Assembly (NCBI GenBank): GCA_900473805.1
Contig: UCMS01000003.1
Coordinates: 124,001 to 188,000 of the forward strand
Source of the DNA: Hyphomicrobiales bacterium
GTDB lineage: Bacteria > Pseudomonadota > Alphaproteobacteria > Rhizobiales > Rhizobiaceae
Length of the DNA stretch: 64,000 nucleotides
Reading direction: 5' to 3'
The notes below the pieces were generated by a model. That model had not been told where the DNA came from, ran no database searches, and saw only the letters and a program-made list of their open reading frames with translations. Below, in pieces: positions 54,400-64,000 of this stretch (positions are counted from its first letter, which is position 1; each line of letters starts with the position of its first letter). The position numbers and the translations under genes are program-made.

Positions 54400-56208
54400 A
54401 TGAAGAAGCTCGACAAGGTCGTTCTGGCCACCCCGCGCGCCGCCCGCAAGCCGCGCATCAGCAAGGCCCTTTCCCATCGACTGGCCCGGCTGCGCCAGCC
54501 TGGCAAGGGGGGCGCAACGGGCCAGCCACGCTCCGGTGATGCGCCGGCGCCGGGACGCAACGTGGTGCTTGACTGCGGCTGGGGCCGGCTTCTGTTTGCC
54601 GGCACCTTCGAAGACGATGCCACCCTGCTCGCTGCCCTCAAGGACGAGGCGCCGCTGAGCCGCGACATCGCCTTTTATGTCGGCGACCCGCATGTCCTCC
54701 TGTCGCGGGGCCCGCAGGAGATCTTCCTCGATCCCTCGCACACCTACCGCCTGGACCTTGCCACGTACAGGCCAGGTGGCCGTCGCCCACGGGGCATCAC
54801 CATCCGCCGCCTCGGTGTCGAGGGTGATGCCGGCGGCATCAATGCGGTCTATGCCGCCTGTGGCATGGTGCAGGTCCGCGAAGATTTCTTCGCCGGCGAA
54901 CGCGACAACCGCCCCGTCACCTACTTCGTCGCAGAAGACGACGTGACCGGCGAGATCGTCGGAACGGTCACCGGCATTGACCACAAACGCCTCTTCGACG
55001 ATCCCGAGCAGGGGGCCTCCCTTTGGTGCCTCGCTGTTCATCCCCAGGCCCGCCAGCCCGGCATCGGTGAGGGCCTGGTGCGCACGCTCGCCGAGCATTT
55101 CCAGGCGAGGGGGCTTTCGTATGTCGACCTCTCCGTCCTCCACGACAATGAAAAGGCGATCCGGCTTTATGAAAAGCTCGGCTTCCGCCGCGTGCCGCTC
55201 TTTGCCGTTAAGCGCAAGAACGCCATCAACGAGAAATTCTTCGCCCAGCCGGTCGCATCCTATGAGGCGCTGAACCCCTATGCCCGCCTCATCGTCGACG
55301 AAGCCTTGCGCCGGGGCATCCATGTCGAGGTGACGGACGCCGAAGGCGGTTTCTTCCGTCTGGCCCATGGCGGCCGCACCATCCACTGCCGCGAAAGCCT
55401 GTCGGATCTGACCTCCGCCGTCGCCATGTCGATCTGCGACGACAAGGCCGTCACCCGCCGGTTTGCCGAAACGGCGGGCCTGACCGTGCCCGAGCAGATC
55501 TCTGCCGACGCCCCGGAAGCCGAGCGCGAGGCTTTCCTGAAGAAACATGGCAAGCTGGTCGTCAAACCCGCACGCGGCGAGCAGGGTCGCGGCATCTCGG
55601 TCGGTGTCTCCACGTCGGAGGCCCTGACCACCGCCATCAAGCAGGCCCGCCAGGTCTGCGACCGCGTCCTGCTGGAAGCCTGCTTTGAGGGCGAGGATCT
55701 GCGCCTCGTCGTCATCGATTACCGTCTGGTCGCTGCCGCCGTCCGGCGCCCACCGCGTGTCGTCGGTGATGGGCGTTCCTCGATCCGCAAACTGATCGAC
55801 CAGCAGTCCCGCCGCCGCGCCGCCGCGACCGGCGGCGAAAGCCGCATTCCGGTCGATGTCGAGACCAAACGTTGCCTCGCCGAACAGGGCCTCGACCTGG
55901 ACACCGTGCTGGAGGATGGCGTGGAAATCACCGTCCGCAAGGCCGCCAATCTCCACACAGGCGGCACCATCCATGACGTCACCGAGATCGTGCATCCCGA
56001 CCTTGTCGATGCCGCTTGCCAAATCGCCAGAGCGATCAAGATCCCCGTCGTCGGCATTGATTTCATGGTGCGCGACCCGGCCCAGCCGGACTATGTCTTC
56101 ATCGAAGCCAATGAGCGCCCTGGCCTTGCCAACCACGAACCGCAGCCAACGGCGGAGCGTTTCATCGAACTGCTCTTTCCCGGCAGCCGGGCGCATCCGG
56201 GATCCTGA
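54400..56208 (+). CDS. ngg: N-acetylglutaminylglutamine synthetase (GNAT plus ATP-grasp)
   Basis: 602 residues in two catalytic parts. Residues about 125-285 are a GNAT acetyltransferase (LAVHPQARQPGIGEGLVRTLAEHF); residues about 300-595 are an ATP-grasp ligase (KLVVKPARGEQGRGISVGV, VLLEACFEGEDLRLVVIDYRLVAAAVR, VVGIDFMVRDP, FIEANERPGL). The fusion acetylates glutamine and joins it to a second glutamine. ATG 54400 is 2 bases after the asnO stop with GAGG overlapping its end, so the two are translationally coupled. Confidence 0.92.
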   Translation: MKKLDKVVLATPRAARKPRISKALSHRLARLRQPGKGGATGQPRSGDAPAPGRNVVLDCGWGRLLFAGTFEDDATLLAALKDEAPLSRDIAFYVGDPHVLLSRGPQEIFLDPSHTYRLDLATYRPGGRRPRGITIRRLGVEGDAGGINAVYAACGMVQVREDFFAGERDNRPVTYFVAEDDVTGEIVGTVTGIDHKRLFDDPEQGASLWCLAVHPQARQPGIGEGLVRTLAEHFQARGLSYVDLSVLHDNEKAIRLYEKLGFRRVPLFAVKRKNAINEKFFAQPVASYEALNPYARLIVDEALRRGIHVEVTDAEGGFFRLAHGGRTIHCRESLSDLTSAVAMSICDDKAVTRRFAETAGLTVPEQISADAPEAEREAFLKKHGKLVVKPARGEQGRGISVGVSTSEALTTAIKQARQVCDRVLLEACFEGEDLRLVVIDYRLVAAAVRRPPRVVGDGRSSIRKLIDQQSRRRAAATGGESRIPVDVETKRCLAEQGLDLDTVLEDGVEITVRKAANLHTGGTIHDVTEIVHPDLVDAACQIARAIKIPVVGIDFMVRDPAQPDYVFIEANERPGLANHEPQPTAERFIELLFPGSRAHPGS

Positions 56209-56328
56209 TGCGCGTTCACCATCATCGAACAGTTCTTCAAGAAACTTCCGATTTCACTGAACGACCGAACGGCACATAATCACGTCATCAAGAGAGGCGT
56301 GAGCCTTGCAGCGTGACGGAGATTGGCG

Positions 56329-57300
56329 ATGCTGGTGAATGGAAAATGGACCGAAGATTGGCAGCCGGTTCAAAAGGCTGACGAGAAGGGCCGGTTCGTC
56401 CGACAGATCTCGTCCTTCCGCCACTGGATCACCCCCGATGGTGCCCCCGGTCCGACCGGAGAGGGCGGCTTCCCGGCCGAAGCCGGCCGCTACCGTCTCT
56501 ATGTTGGCTATATCTGCCCCTGGGCCTCGCGCACACTGATGGCCCGCGCCCTGAAGGGCCTTGAAGACGTCATCGCCGTCACGGTCGTCGCCCCGGCCCT
56601 CTCGATAGAGGGCTGGCAGTTCGGCGGTTATCCGGGGGCCGATGCCGATCCGCTCTTTAGCGCCACCTATCTCCACGAACTCTACACCCGCGCCGATCCC
56701 GATTTCACCGGCCGCGCAACAGTCCCTGTGCTCTGGGACGAAAAGACCGGCACCATCGTCAACAACGAGAGCGCCGATATCGTCCGCATGCTCGACACCG
56801 CCTTCGAAGGTCTCGTCCCGTCGGACCTGCGCCTTTACCCGCAGGAGCTGGCCGCCGACATCGACGTGCTCAATTCCCGCGTCTACGACCAACTGAACAA
56901 CGGCGTCTACAAGGCCGGTTTCGCGCTGACGCAAGCCGCCTATGACGAGGCGGTCGAGGGTGTTTTCGCCATGCTCGACGAACTGGAGACCCGTCTGTCG
57001 GATGGCCGCGATTTCCTGTTCGGAAGCGGCCTCACCGAAGCCGATATCCGCCTCTTCGTCACTCTGATCCGCTTCGATGCCGCCTACCACGGTCTCTTTA
57101 AGACCAACCGTCGCCGCATTGCCGACTATCCGTTCCTGTCCGCCTACATGGAGCGTGTGCTGCGGCTTGAAGGCGTGCGCGCCACCGTCAACATGGACCA
57201 CATCACCCGCGGCTACTATTCGATCAAGACGCTGAATGCGACCGGCATCGTCCCAACCGGCCCGCAGCACGTGCTGGATCTGCTCGCCCGCACCGCCTGA
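56329..57300 (+). CDS. Glutathionyl-hydroquinone reductase (Xi-class GST)
   Basis: 323 residues. Catalytic Cys63 is in YICPWASRTLMARALKGL, the CPWA motif of YqjG/ECM4/PcpF proteins, followed by VPVLWDEKTGTIVNNESADIVRML and a helical C-terminal domain with LFGSGLTEADIRLFVTLIRFDAAY. It reduces glutathionyl-hydroquinones. ATG 56329 has GGAG 8 bases upstream; the TTG at 56323 would be too close. Confidence 0.92.
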   Translation: MLVNGKWTEDWQPVQKADEKGRFVRQISSFRHWITPDGAPGPTGEGGFPAEAGRYRLYVGYICPWASRTLMARALKGLEDVIAVTVVAPALSIEGWQFGGYPGADADPLFSATYLHELYTRADPDFTGRATVPVLWDEKTGTIVNNESADIVRMLDTAFEGLVPSDLRLYPQELAADIDVLNSRVYDQLNNGVYKAGFALTQAAYDEAVEGVFAMLDELETRLSDGRDFLFGSGLTEADIRLFVTLIRFDAAYHGLFKTNRRRIADYPFLSAYMERVLRLEGVRATVNMDHITRGYYSIKTLNATGIVPTGPQHVLDLLARTA

Positions 57301-57406
57301 ACGGGCGTTGCGCCCGTCTGGAGAGGAGCCGGCTCGTGTCAGCGAATGGAACCGCGCGCTTGCCCGGTGGTTGATCATATCGCAACCACACAGCAGGAGG
57401 CGCATC

Positions 57407-57847
57407 ATGGACCATCCCACCGACGAAACCAGTGCAACGCCCAAAGCCAGTCTGGCCGACCGCCCGGTCGAGTTTGCGGCCCGGCAAGACGATGCCGAGA
57501 CGACCGCCCATGGCGATGGCGGCAGACCTGAGGTGTTGAACGTCTACCGGCTCCAGCCGATTGCCGAAGCCGACGATCCGCGCTGGGAGAATTCGCCCTT
57601 CCAGGGCACGGTGGTCGTCGCCGCGCGCACCGCCGGTGATGCCCGCATCGTCGCCTCGGCCCGCGAGCTCGACTACATGGAAATCGATGCCAAGCCGGCT
57701 GAAGATGTGACGACGACCATGGCCAGTGCGTTCCGGTCGGACAAGCTTTACACGGTGGTCGAGATCGATCGTGACAGATCCGATCTCAAACGCGGTATCC
57801 TCGAAGGCGAAATCTCCACCGACACCATTCGCCCGGTACAAATGTGA
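57407..57847 (+). CDS. Hypothetical protein
   Basis: 146 residues after an excellent CAGGAGG ribosome-binding site. The N-terminal 45 residues are polar and probably disordered; the rest has alternating beta-like segments (VLNVYRLQPIA, FQGTVVVAARTAGDARIVAS, KLYTVVEIDRDRSDLKRGILEGEI). No family recognised; its composition is host-like. Confidence 0.8.
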   Translation: MDHPTDETSATPKASLADRPVEFAARQDDAETTAHGDGGRPEVLNVYRLQPIAEADDPRWENSPFQGTVVVAARTAGDARIVASARELDYMEIDAKPAEDVTTTMASAFRSDKLYTVVEIDRDRSDLKRGILEGEISTDTIRPVQM

Positions 57848-57852
57848 TGAAT

Positions 57853-57879
57853 GCAAAGCCCGTCGGCGACGGGCTTTGC
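57853..57879. terminator. Bidirectional terminator hairpin
   Basis: A perfect 12 bp stem GCAAAGCCCGTC/GACGGGCTTTGC (57853-57864 with 57868-57879) sits between convergent genes; T tracts are short on both sides. Confidence 0.6.
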
Positions 57880-57888
57880 TCGCTCTCT

Positions 57889-58398
57889 CTAAACTTTAGC
57901 GCTTTCGCCCGCTTCCCGTCGCATCACGAACTCGGTTGTAACCTCGCGCAGATTGTCTTCGAGCCAGCGGGCCATGTCCTTCTCTTCCGCGAGGTTCTGC
58001 TGCAGTCCGGCGACCGCCCCCTGGAAGCCGCCGAGTTCGGCCATCGTGATCAGCGAGTTATAGGCGGCGATTTCGAAATTCTCGAAGGCGAAATTGGCGA
58101 AGGAATTCTTCAGGATTTCGTCGTCCGCCATGGAATGCCCGATGGCCGCCATGCTGCCGCCGGCAGAGAGCATCCAGTCCTTCAGCGTCGAGTTGTCTTC
58201 GTCGAGGCTCGCCAGGATGTCCTCCAGCCGCGTGATCTGCGCCTCGGTTTCCTGCAGATGCGTCTCCAGGCGAGTCGCCACCTGCGGATAGTTCTCGATC
58301 CGCTTCAATTGCGGCTTGATGATCGAGAGCGCCTGGTTCTCCATCGCATGGGCGTTCTTCAGCCCGGTGACGAATAGCGAGCGTCGGTCTTCTACCAT
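57889..58398 (-). CDS. Ferritin-like DUF892 (YciE type) protein
   Basis: 169 residues in a four-helix bundle pattern. Carboxylate/histidine positions of a di-iron site are visible in FVTGLKNAHAMENQAL, THLQETEAQITRLEDIL and FENFEIAAYNSLITMAEL ... NLAEEKDMARWLEDNL. Family members are stress-induced in many bacteria. ATG 58398 follows GGGAGAG. Confidence 0.87.
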   Translation of the reverse strand: MVEDRRSLFVTGLKNAHAMENQALSIIKPQLKRIENYPQVATRLETHLQETEAQITRLEDILASLDEDNSTLKDWMLSAGGSMAAIGHSMADDEILKNSFANFAFENFEIAAYNSLITMAELGGFQGAVAGLQQNLAEEKDMARWLEDNLREVTTEFVMRREAGESAKV

Positions 58399-58550
58399 TG
58401 TAAATCTCTCCCGTTTCGGTTGCTCTCCTCGAACCGTCGCAGCGGGAAACTGTTCCGCCGCATCATGGCTTGACGCGGCCTCTCGCCCGAAACAGCCTGC
58501 GGCGAACAAAAGGCGCATGACGCCACAAGGTCGAACGGAAGGATCAGAGC

Positions 58551-59360
58551 ATGAAGGTCATCGTCATCACGGGCGCATCCGAAGGTATCGGTCGCGAGCT
58601 GGCCCGCCAGATTGCCTCCCGCGACAAGGCAGACACCGCCCTGGTGCTTGCAGCCCGCAATGCCGAGCGCCTGGAAGACCTTGCGATCGAGTTGCGCAGC
58701 CACGGTACCCGCGTCGAGATCATCCCCACCGACGTGACGGACCGTGAAGCCTGCCGCCGCCTGATCGCCGAAACCATGACCCGCCTCGGCCGCATCGACG
58801 TGCTCGTCAACAATGCCGGTATGTCAGCCCATGCCAATTTTTCTGATTTCACCGATGCCGATCTCGACTGGTCGGAAAGACTGATGGTGATGAACTACTG
58901 GTCCGTCGTCTGGCTCACCCAGGCCGCACTGCCGCATCTGCTGGCATCCAGGGGTCTCGTCGTCGGCGTCAGTTCGGTGGCCGGCCTCGTCGGCGTGCCG
59001 GGCCGCACCGCCTATTGCGCCACCAAATTCGCCATGAACGGCTTCCTCGAAGCGCTGCGCGCCGAACTCGCTCCCAAGGGGCTGAGGGTCATGATCGCCT
59101 ATCCCGGCACGATCGATACGGATCTGCGCAAGCGCGGCTTCGGCCCCGGCGGTTCACCGGCCGGCGTCTCGATGATCCGGGACGACCGTGCCATGCCGGT
59201 GGAAACCTGTGCCCGGCTCATCCGCGAAGGCATGGAAAAGGGGCGCCGTGAGGTTCTCATGACGCCCCGGATGAAGTTCGGTCGCTGGCTTAGGCTGCTC
59301 GCGCCTCAGATCGTCGATCGCATGGCGATGAAGGAGGTCAAGGCCGAGTTCCGGCCCTGA
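58551..59360 (+). CDS. Short-chain dehydrogenase/reductase
   Basis: 269 residues of classical SDR type: ITGASEGIG (6-14), NNAGMSAHAN, catalytic Ser in VGVSSVAGL and the YxxxK in AYCATKFAM. The C-terminus has a longer membrane-lining-like helix (GRWLRLLAPQIVDRMAMKEV) as in DltE/lipid-type SDRs. The substrate is unknown. The ATG has AAGGATCAGAGC upstream. Confidence 0.88.
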   Translation: MKVIVITGASEGIGRELARQIASRDKADTALVLAARNAERLEDLAIELRSHGTRVEIIPTDVTDREACRRLIAETMTRLGRIDVLVNNAGMSAHANFSDFTDADLDWSERLMVMNYWSVVWLTQAALPHLLASRGLVVGVSSVAGLVGVPGRTAYCATKFAMNGFLEALRAELAPKGLRVMIAYPGTIDTDLRKRGFGPGGSPAGVSMIRDDRAMPVETCARLIREGMEKGRREVLMTPRMKFGRWLRLLAPQIVDRMAMKEVKAEFRP

Positions 59361-59426
59361 TCTCGCCTAGCAATTCCAGGAAAAGTGTGTGCGGTTTCCG
59401 TCCGGAATTGCGTCAAGTTCTAAGCC

Positions 59427-62400
59427 TCAGCCTTCGAAGTCGCCTTCGCCGCTCACCTCGCGCCCGCCGACGATGATCGCCCGCTTGCCGACATGGTTGG
59501 CGGCCCCCACAATGCCCTCCTGCTCCATGCGCTCCACCAGCGAGGCGGCCTTGTTGTAGCCGATCGACAGGCGCCGCTGGATGTAGGATGTCGAGCACTT
59601 CTTGTCGCGCAGCACCACCTTGACGGCCTTGTCGTAAAGGTCGTTGCCGTCCTCTTCTGCCATGGCGCCCTTGTCGAAGACGGCGGTATCTTCTTCCGGC
59701 TCTTCTTCGACCTCGTCGGCATCCTCGGTCACGGTGCCCAGATATTCCGGACGGCCCTGTAGCTTCAGATGCGCAACCACCTTCTCGACTTCCTCGTCGG
59801 AAACGAAGGGTCCATGCACGCGGGCAATGCGCCCGCCGCCGACCATATGCAGCATGTCGCCCTGGCCAAGCAGGTGTTCGGCACCCGGCTCACCGAGAAT
59901 GGTGCGGCTGTCGATCTTCGAGGTCACCTGGAATGAAACGCGCGTCGGGAAGTTCGCCTTGATCGTGCCGGTGATGACATCGACCGAAGGCCGCTGCGTC
60001 GCCATGATCAGGTGAATGCCGGCTGCACGCGCCATCTGCGCCAGCCGCTGGATCGCCCCTTCGATCTCCTTGCCGGCGACCATCATCAGGTCGGCCATCT
60101 CGTCGACCACGACGACGATGTACGGCATCGGCGAGAGGTCGAGTTCCTGCTCCTCATAGACGATCTCGCCGCTCTGCCGGTCAAAGCCGGTCTGAACGGA
60201 AACGGTGATCGTCTCGCCCTTCTCGCGCGCCTGGGCCGCACGGGCATTGTAGCCGTCGATATTGCGCACGCCGAGGCGGCTCATCTTGCGATAGCGATCC
60301 TCCATCTCGCGCACCGCCCATTTCAGCGCCATGACGGCCTTCTTCGGATCGGTGACGACGGGGGTCAGGAGATGCGGAATGCCGTCATAGACGGAAAGCT
60401 CCAGCATCTTCGGATCGACCATGATCAAGCGGCATTCGTCCGGCCGGAAGCGGTAAAGCAGCGAGAGGATCATCGTGTTGATCGCGACCGACTTGCCCGA
60501 ACCGGTGGTGCCGGCCACGAGCAGATGCGGCATCTTCGCAAGTTCGGCGATCACAGGCTCGCCACCGATGGTCTTGCCGAGGCAGACCGGCAGCTTGTAG
60601 CGCGTCTCGGCATAATCGGGCGTCTCGATCAGCTCGCGCAGATAGACCGTCTCGCGCACCGGGTTGGGCAGCTCGATGCCGATCACGTTGCGGCCGGGCA
60701 CCACGGCGACACGCGCCGAAAGCGCCGACATTGACCGGGCGATGTCGTCGGAGAGACCGATGACGCGGGAGGATTTGACCCCCGGTGCCGGCTCGAATTC
60801 GTAGAGCGTGACGACCGGGCCGGGGCGCACGTCGATCACTTCGCCTTTGATGCCGAAGTCTTCGAGCACGCTTTCGAGAAGTCCTGCGCTCTGCTCCAGC
60901 GCTTCGGCCGTCATCGTCACGCCCGTCTGCACCGGCGGCATTTGCAGGTAGTCGAGATAGGGCAGCTCGTATTCGCCTTCACCCAGCGCTTCCTGGGCAC
61001 GGAACAGCGGCTGGCGCGGCTGTGCTGCAGAGATGGAGACGGAAGCCGGATGGGGCGCCTGCACAGGGGTCGGAACCGCCGCCTCCGGCGGTTTTTCGGT
61101 CACGGCGTGCTGTGGCGAAGCGCCGTCCAATGTGGATGCCGAGATCTGGCGACGGGCCACTTCCCGGTAGAGTGCGACGACCGAACCCGGCGTCGCCTCG
61201 AATGCCGGTTTGCGAATGCTGCCTGCTGAGACTTGCGTCGACAAGCCCTCTGGCCGATAGCGGACAACCTCGGCGCGGACAGCAGCCGGCGCCTGAGGGA
61301 TGCGCGCCGGGGTGCTCGGGGCCAGTGCCGGCGCAACCTGTTGTTTCGGCTGGACAGCCATCGGCTTGGGCGAGGCGACCATGGGGTTGGATGGGGTGGG
61401 ACGCGCCATCTCGATCTCGGCAGGCGCATCCGTCTGGTCGATCAGCGCTTCGAAGAAAATGTGGTCCGAGAGCAGCGCGGCAATCGGAAGCCGTGTGTTT
61501 TGGGCAGGCGCATCGGCAGCGGGGGGGATAATCGCAGCCGGAGCCTCGACCGTGGCAGCCGAAGGAGTGGTCATCTGTGCCCAGGCGACAAAGCCAGATG
61601 TCGTAGGCGAGGCGCTCTGTGCGACGGGCGCGCCCCCCTGCGTGGCCGTCTGCGGAGCCGCCGCCGGCTGCACGCCGCCCTGTGCGGGGGGCGTCCTGAG
61701 AAACGCATTGCGCACCATCGGCGGGCGTATCGCGGGTGCCGTCTGCTGTGCGGCAAGGCGAGCCGTCTCGGCCTGCTGCGCAAGCGACCGTTGCAGGTGC
61801 GGCGGGACATTGGCCTCGGCCGTAATACGCCCGGCGGCAGTGCCGACGCTTGCGGCCTGAGTGCTTGCCAGAACGCTGCGCATTCCCTCGACCAGCGGCG
61901 CGGGCTGCATGGGCTGCGGGGCAGGTCCGATGTCACCCGTTCCGCCATCCGCCATCGAAGCCTCCCAAGCAGCCTGTTCGGCCTGCTGGCGCGCCAGTTC
62001 GCGGCGCAGCTTGTAGGTGAGCGCTCGTGCGCCGACGGCATCCGGCGGCTGCGGCAGGGTGACGGAGGCCGGCATACGCGGCTGTTGCTGTTGTTGCAGG
62101 GCCTGCGTCGAGACCGGATGTCTCGCTGAGGTCGCCGCTTGCGTCGGCGCTCCGGTGCGCGGCAAGCCATAGGGCGCCGCCGGACGCTGGTCTGCTTGCG
62201 GGGTCACGCGTGCGGCATGAGCCGGTGTGACGGCGGTCTGCGGCTGATAAGCCGGAATGGAGGCTGCCTGTGGTGCCGCTGGGGTTGGCGTGGCTGCCGC
62301 CGTGGAAGCCGTCAGCGGCTCCACCGTCTCCGGCTTCGCCGGCATCCGGTCAGGGGTGCGGGTAAAGCGCACATTCGGACCCAGCACGAAGGCGCTCTGC

Positions 62401-62561
62401 CAGACGGGCTGCTCTTCGCGCCCCTCGATCTGGTTCGCGGCCGTCTGGTCGGCACTCGCCGGACGGGCGGCCTGTTGCCCCTGCGGGGTCTGGGCGCTGC
62501 CCCCGTTTTGATCCCCGAACTGGCTGGCCTGGAAAGCGGAATTGGAACGGGGAGGATGCAT
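59427..62561 (-). CDS. FtsK/SpoIIIE-family DNA translocase without membrane domain
   Basis: 1044 residues. The first ~530 are Pro/Gln/Ala-rich low complexity with no hydrophobic helices; the conserved motor starts near 540 ([43 protein letters not shown]), with Walker [16 protein letters not shown] near 690, Walker [14 protein letters not shown], and a C-terminal winged-helix gamma domain ([26 protein letters not shown]) that reads KOPS sites. The motor resembles the chromosome-dimer-resolution FtsK, but the membrane anchor is missing; rhizobia often carry such a second FtsK. Confidence 0.93.
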   Translation of the reverse strand: MHPPRSNSAFQASQFGDQNGGSAQTPQGQQAARPASADQTAANQIEGREEQPVWQSAFVLGPNVRFTRTPDRMPAKPETVEPLTASTAAATPTPAAPQAASIPAYQPQTAVTPAHAARVTPQADQRPAAPYGLPRTGAPTQAATSARHPVSTQALQQQQQPRMPASVTLPQPPDAVGARALTYKLRRELARQQAEQAAWEASMADGGTGDIGPAPQPMQPAPLVEGMRSVLASTQAASVGTAAGRITAEANVPPHLQRSLAQQAETARLAAQQTAPAIRPPMVRNAFLRTPPAQGGVQPAAAPQTATQGGAPVAQSASPTTSGFVAWAQMTTPSAATVEAPAAIIPPAADAPAQNTRLPIAALLSDHIFFEALIDQTDAPAEIEMARPTPSNPMVASPKPMAVQPKQQVAPALAPSTPARIPQAPAAVRAEVVRYRPEGLSTQVSAGSIRKPAFEATPGSVVALYREVARRQISASTLDGASPQHAVTEKPPEAAVPTPVQAPHPASVSISAAQPRQPLFRAQEALGEGEYELPYLDYLQMPPVQTGVTMTAEALEQSAGLLESVLEDFGIKGEVIDVRPGPVVTLYEFEPAPGVKSSRVIGLSDDIARSMSALSARVAVVPGRNVIGIELPNPVRETVYLRELIETPDYAETRYKLPVCLGKTIGGEPVIAELAKMPHLLVAGTTGSGKSVAINTMILSLLYRFRPDECRLIMVDPKMLELSVYDGIPHLLTPVVTDPKKAVMALKWAVREMEDRYRKMSRLGVRNIDGYNARAAQAREKGETITVSVQTGFDRQSGEIVYEEQELDLSPMPYIVVVVDEMADLMMVAGKEIEGAIQRLAQMARAAGIHLIMATQRPSVDVITGTIKANFPTRVSFQVTSKIDSRTILGEPGAEHLLGQGDMLHMVGGGRIARVHGPFVSDEEVEKVVAHLKLQGRPEYLGTVTEDADEVEEEPEEDTAVFDKGAMAEEDGNDLYDKAVKVVLRDKKCSTSYIQRRLSIGYNKAASLVERMEQEGIVGAANHVGKRAIIVGGREVSGEGDFEG

Positions 62562-62815
62562 CGAAAACCTGAACGCTGACGAGATACGGGAAAGCGGATA
62601 CGCAGCCTTTTCAGTAGAAAATAAAGGTTAACGACTGCTTGTCGTCCATTCGGAATTCCTCATGCATGCGGCGTCGAAAAAGCGTTGTGAAGGGTGCCGA
62701 TCCCGCTGTCTTGGCTGGTGATTTGCAGCCGGAAAAGAAGCGACAGACCGGAGAGTTTTTTTCTCGCACCGACCGTTCGGGCGAGTTATGGACGGGGAGG
62801 AACAGAAAGCCGGTC

Positions 62816-63241
62816 ATGTCGAAGAAAGCCAAGCCCACGCCACTCACCAAACTTCTGAAGGCCTGGACCGGAGCCTCGCCCGAGGAGCGTCAGGCCTTCC
62901 TTGATCTCGTCACGGCGGAGGTGCGCGCCAGGGGTGAGTCGACCGCACCATCGGCTACCCGCCCGGCCGAATCTTCCGATCCCGCCTCCGTCGGCGAGGA
63001 CAGGCAAGCCCTGATCGCCAACGGCCGTTATCTACTCCCCTCCACCATCGTCAGGGTCGAGACCGTCATGCGTTCCCGCAATATGACCCCTTCGGCCGTC
63101 ATGGCCGAACTCGGCTTCTCCCCGCGCGACACGTCTCTCACGCGCGCCCTTGCCATGAAGGCGGCGCTCAGGCTCTCGGTGATTGCCGAACTCGCCCTCT
63201 GGCTTCAGGCAAACGAGGCTGCCGCCTCTGCGCAAGAGTGA
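62816..63241 (+). CDS. Small hypothetical protein
   Basis: 141 residues from ATG 62816 (MSKKAKPTPLTKLLKAW). The basic N-terminus is followed by a helical region ASPEERQAFLDLVTAEVRARG, a polar linker and a second helical part (YLLPSTIVRVETVMRSRNMTPSAVMAELGFSPRDTSLTRALA) that resembles a short DNA-binding or protein-interaction helix pair. The ribosome-binding site is weak and a longer frame to 62639 exists. No family recognised. Confidence 0.7.
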   Translation: MSKKAKPTPLTKLLKAWTGASPEERQAFLDLVTAEVRARGESTAPSATRPAESSDPASVGEDRQALIANGRYLLPSTIVRVETVMRSRNMTPSAVMAELGFSPRDTSLTRALAMKAALRLSVIAELALWLQANEAAASAQE

Positions 63242-63251
63242 GGCCACGCCT

Positions 63252-63854
63252 ATGCCGTTCACGCTGAACGCTCCCGTCGAGCACGAGCAGGACATCAAGA
63301 AAAGCCGCTTCATCGCCTATGCGGCGCCGATATCATCCGAAGACGAGGCCAAAGCCTTCCTCGCAGAGAAATCCGATCCCACCGCCACCCACAACTGCTG
63401 GGCCTGGCGCCTCGGCCAGGCCTACCGCTTTTCCGACGACGGCGAACCTTCCGGCACGGCCGGCAAACCCATACTGCAGGCGATCGACGGTCAGGAACTG
63501 GATGGCGTTGTGGTCCTGGTCATCCGCTTCTTCGGCGGCATCCTGCTCGGCAGCGGCGGCCTGATGCGCGCCTATGGCGGAACGACCGCGCAGGCGCTCC
63601 GGCTCGGGACGAAAACCGAAATCATCCCGCTCGTCACGGGCGAACTCGCCTGCAGCTTCTCGGATCTGGCGCTCTTGAAAGCCCGCCTTCAGGCGATCCC
63701 GCATCTGTCCCTGGTCGAACATTTCGAGGCGGACGGTGTGCGCTTCGATGTCACGCTGAAGCGTGGCGACGAAACCATGACGCAACGCCTCGTCCAGGAC
63801 CTGACCAGCGGCCGATCACACCTGCGTTTCCCCGATCCCGCGACCAACGATTGA
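63252..63854 (+). CDS. YigZ/IMPACT family protein
   Basis: 200 residues with the YigZ core: KKSRFIAYAAPI, ATHNCWAWRLG, SDDGEPSGTAGKPILQAI, and VIRFFGGILLGSGGLMRAYGG, then an EF-G-like C-terminal domain. Function in bacteria is unknown; the eukaryotic IMPACT homologue regulates translation kinase GCN2. Eight bases downstream of the small hypothetical gene, so probably cotranscribed. Confidence 0.92.
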   Translation: MPFTLNAPVEHEQDIKKSRFIAYAAPISSEDEAKAFLAEKSDPTATHNCWAWRLGQAYRFSDDGEPSGTAGKPILQAIDGQELDGVVVLVIRFFGGILLGSGGLMRAYGGTTAQALRLGTKTEIIPLVTGELACSFSDLALLKARLQAIPHLSLVEHFEADGVRFDVTLKRGDETMTQRLVQDLTSGRSHLRFPDPATND

Positions 63855-63875
63855 TCTGACAGGGGAGGGCTTTGT

Positions 63876-64000
63876 TCAGCCCTTCTTCTTCGGTTTGTCC
63901 TGCGACGCGAGCTGCTGCCAGGAATTCTGCTGCGAGAGCATGCCGCGCAGATATTGCAGGTTCGCCGCCGCCTGCTGCGGATTGAGTTCCTGCGCCGCGA
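63876..64000 (-). CDS. C-terminal fragment of a minus-strand gene
   Basis: The last 41 codons read ...LNPQQAAANLQYLRGMLSQQNSWQQLASQDKPKKKG and end at TGA 63876-63878. The rest is outside the window. The Gln/Ala-rich, basic end gives no family. Confidence 0.65.
   Translation of the reverse strand, partial: AAQELNPQQAAANLQYLRGMLSQQNSWQQLASQDKPKKKG

Overview
The window is GC-rich alphaproteobacterial chromosome, most likely from the Rhizobiaceae (Rhizobium/Agrobacterium/Sinorhizobium group). Support comes from a Fur-type Irr regulator with a DHHH motif beside fabA-fabB, the rimP-nusA-ylxR-infB-rbfA-truB-rpsO-pnp block, an alpha-r14 (cuckoo) small RNA with repeated CCTCCTCCC loops, a DUF6665 protein, a membrane-anchored cytochrome c, and the asnO/ngg pair for the osmolyte N-acetylglutaminylglutamine amide. 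Species cannot be fixed from the sequence alone. Almost everything is core housekeeping DNA.

Layout. 1-9.4 kb: start of an SDR, a phosphohexomutase, the alpha-r14 sRNA, an RNase D-like nuclease, two small conserved proteins, a NAMPT-type phosphoribosyltransferase, a large low-complexity orphan protein, rpsA and cmk (no aroA beside them). 9.7-11.65 kb: a FYDLN-acid protein, tRNA-Ala(GGC), then an AT-rich insert carrying one trypsin-like protease and ending in an imperfect copy of the tRNA 3' end. 11.7-19.5 kb: envelope proteins, irr, fabA-fabB, two regulators and rsmC. 19.5-29.8 kb: the translation/RNA-metabolism operon on the minus strand, whose short leader holds a promoter, a possible 20-codon leader ORF and an intrinsic terminator upstream of rimP. 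29.9-39.2 kb: MFS exporter, MltB-like transglycosylase, recR, MOSC protein, hydrolase, ybaB-dnaX, SRP RNA, HIT protein and nudC. 39.2-49.7 kb: a lower-GC membrane protein, pheA, kdsB, cytochrome c, AEC transporter, a structured RNA ending in an intrinsic terminator, adenosine kinase, SH3 protein, D-2-hydroxyacid dehydrogenase, GNAT, MoeB-like protein, recF and slyX. 49.7-57.8 kb: a CxxC secreted protein, a Crp/Fnr regulator and a PepSY membrane protein, then asnO-ngg and a glutathionyl-hydroquinone reductase. 57.8-64 kb: ferritin-like DUF892 protein, SDR, a soluble-looking FtsK, two small ORFs (one YigZ/IMPACT) and the 3' end of a minus-strand gene.

How it works together. The 22-29.8 kb block makes ribosome maturation factors, initiation factor 2 and the RNA degradation enzyme in one transcriptional direction, probably under NusA-linked leader control. 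irr, fabA and fabB put iron-responsive regulation beside unsaturated fatty-acid synthesis. asnO and ngg form a two-gene pathway for a dipeptide osmoprotectant.

Most noteworthy items: the alpha-r14 sRNA; the unassigned structured RNA at 43.5-43.65 kb; the leader attenuator of the nusA operon; the tRNA-bounded protease mini-island; and a palindrome (ATGCGTYTGACGCAT) found both upstream of the sRNA promoter and just upstream of the Crp/Fnr gene. I found no CRISPR array, prophage, transposase or integrase.
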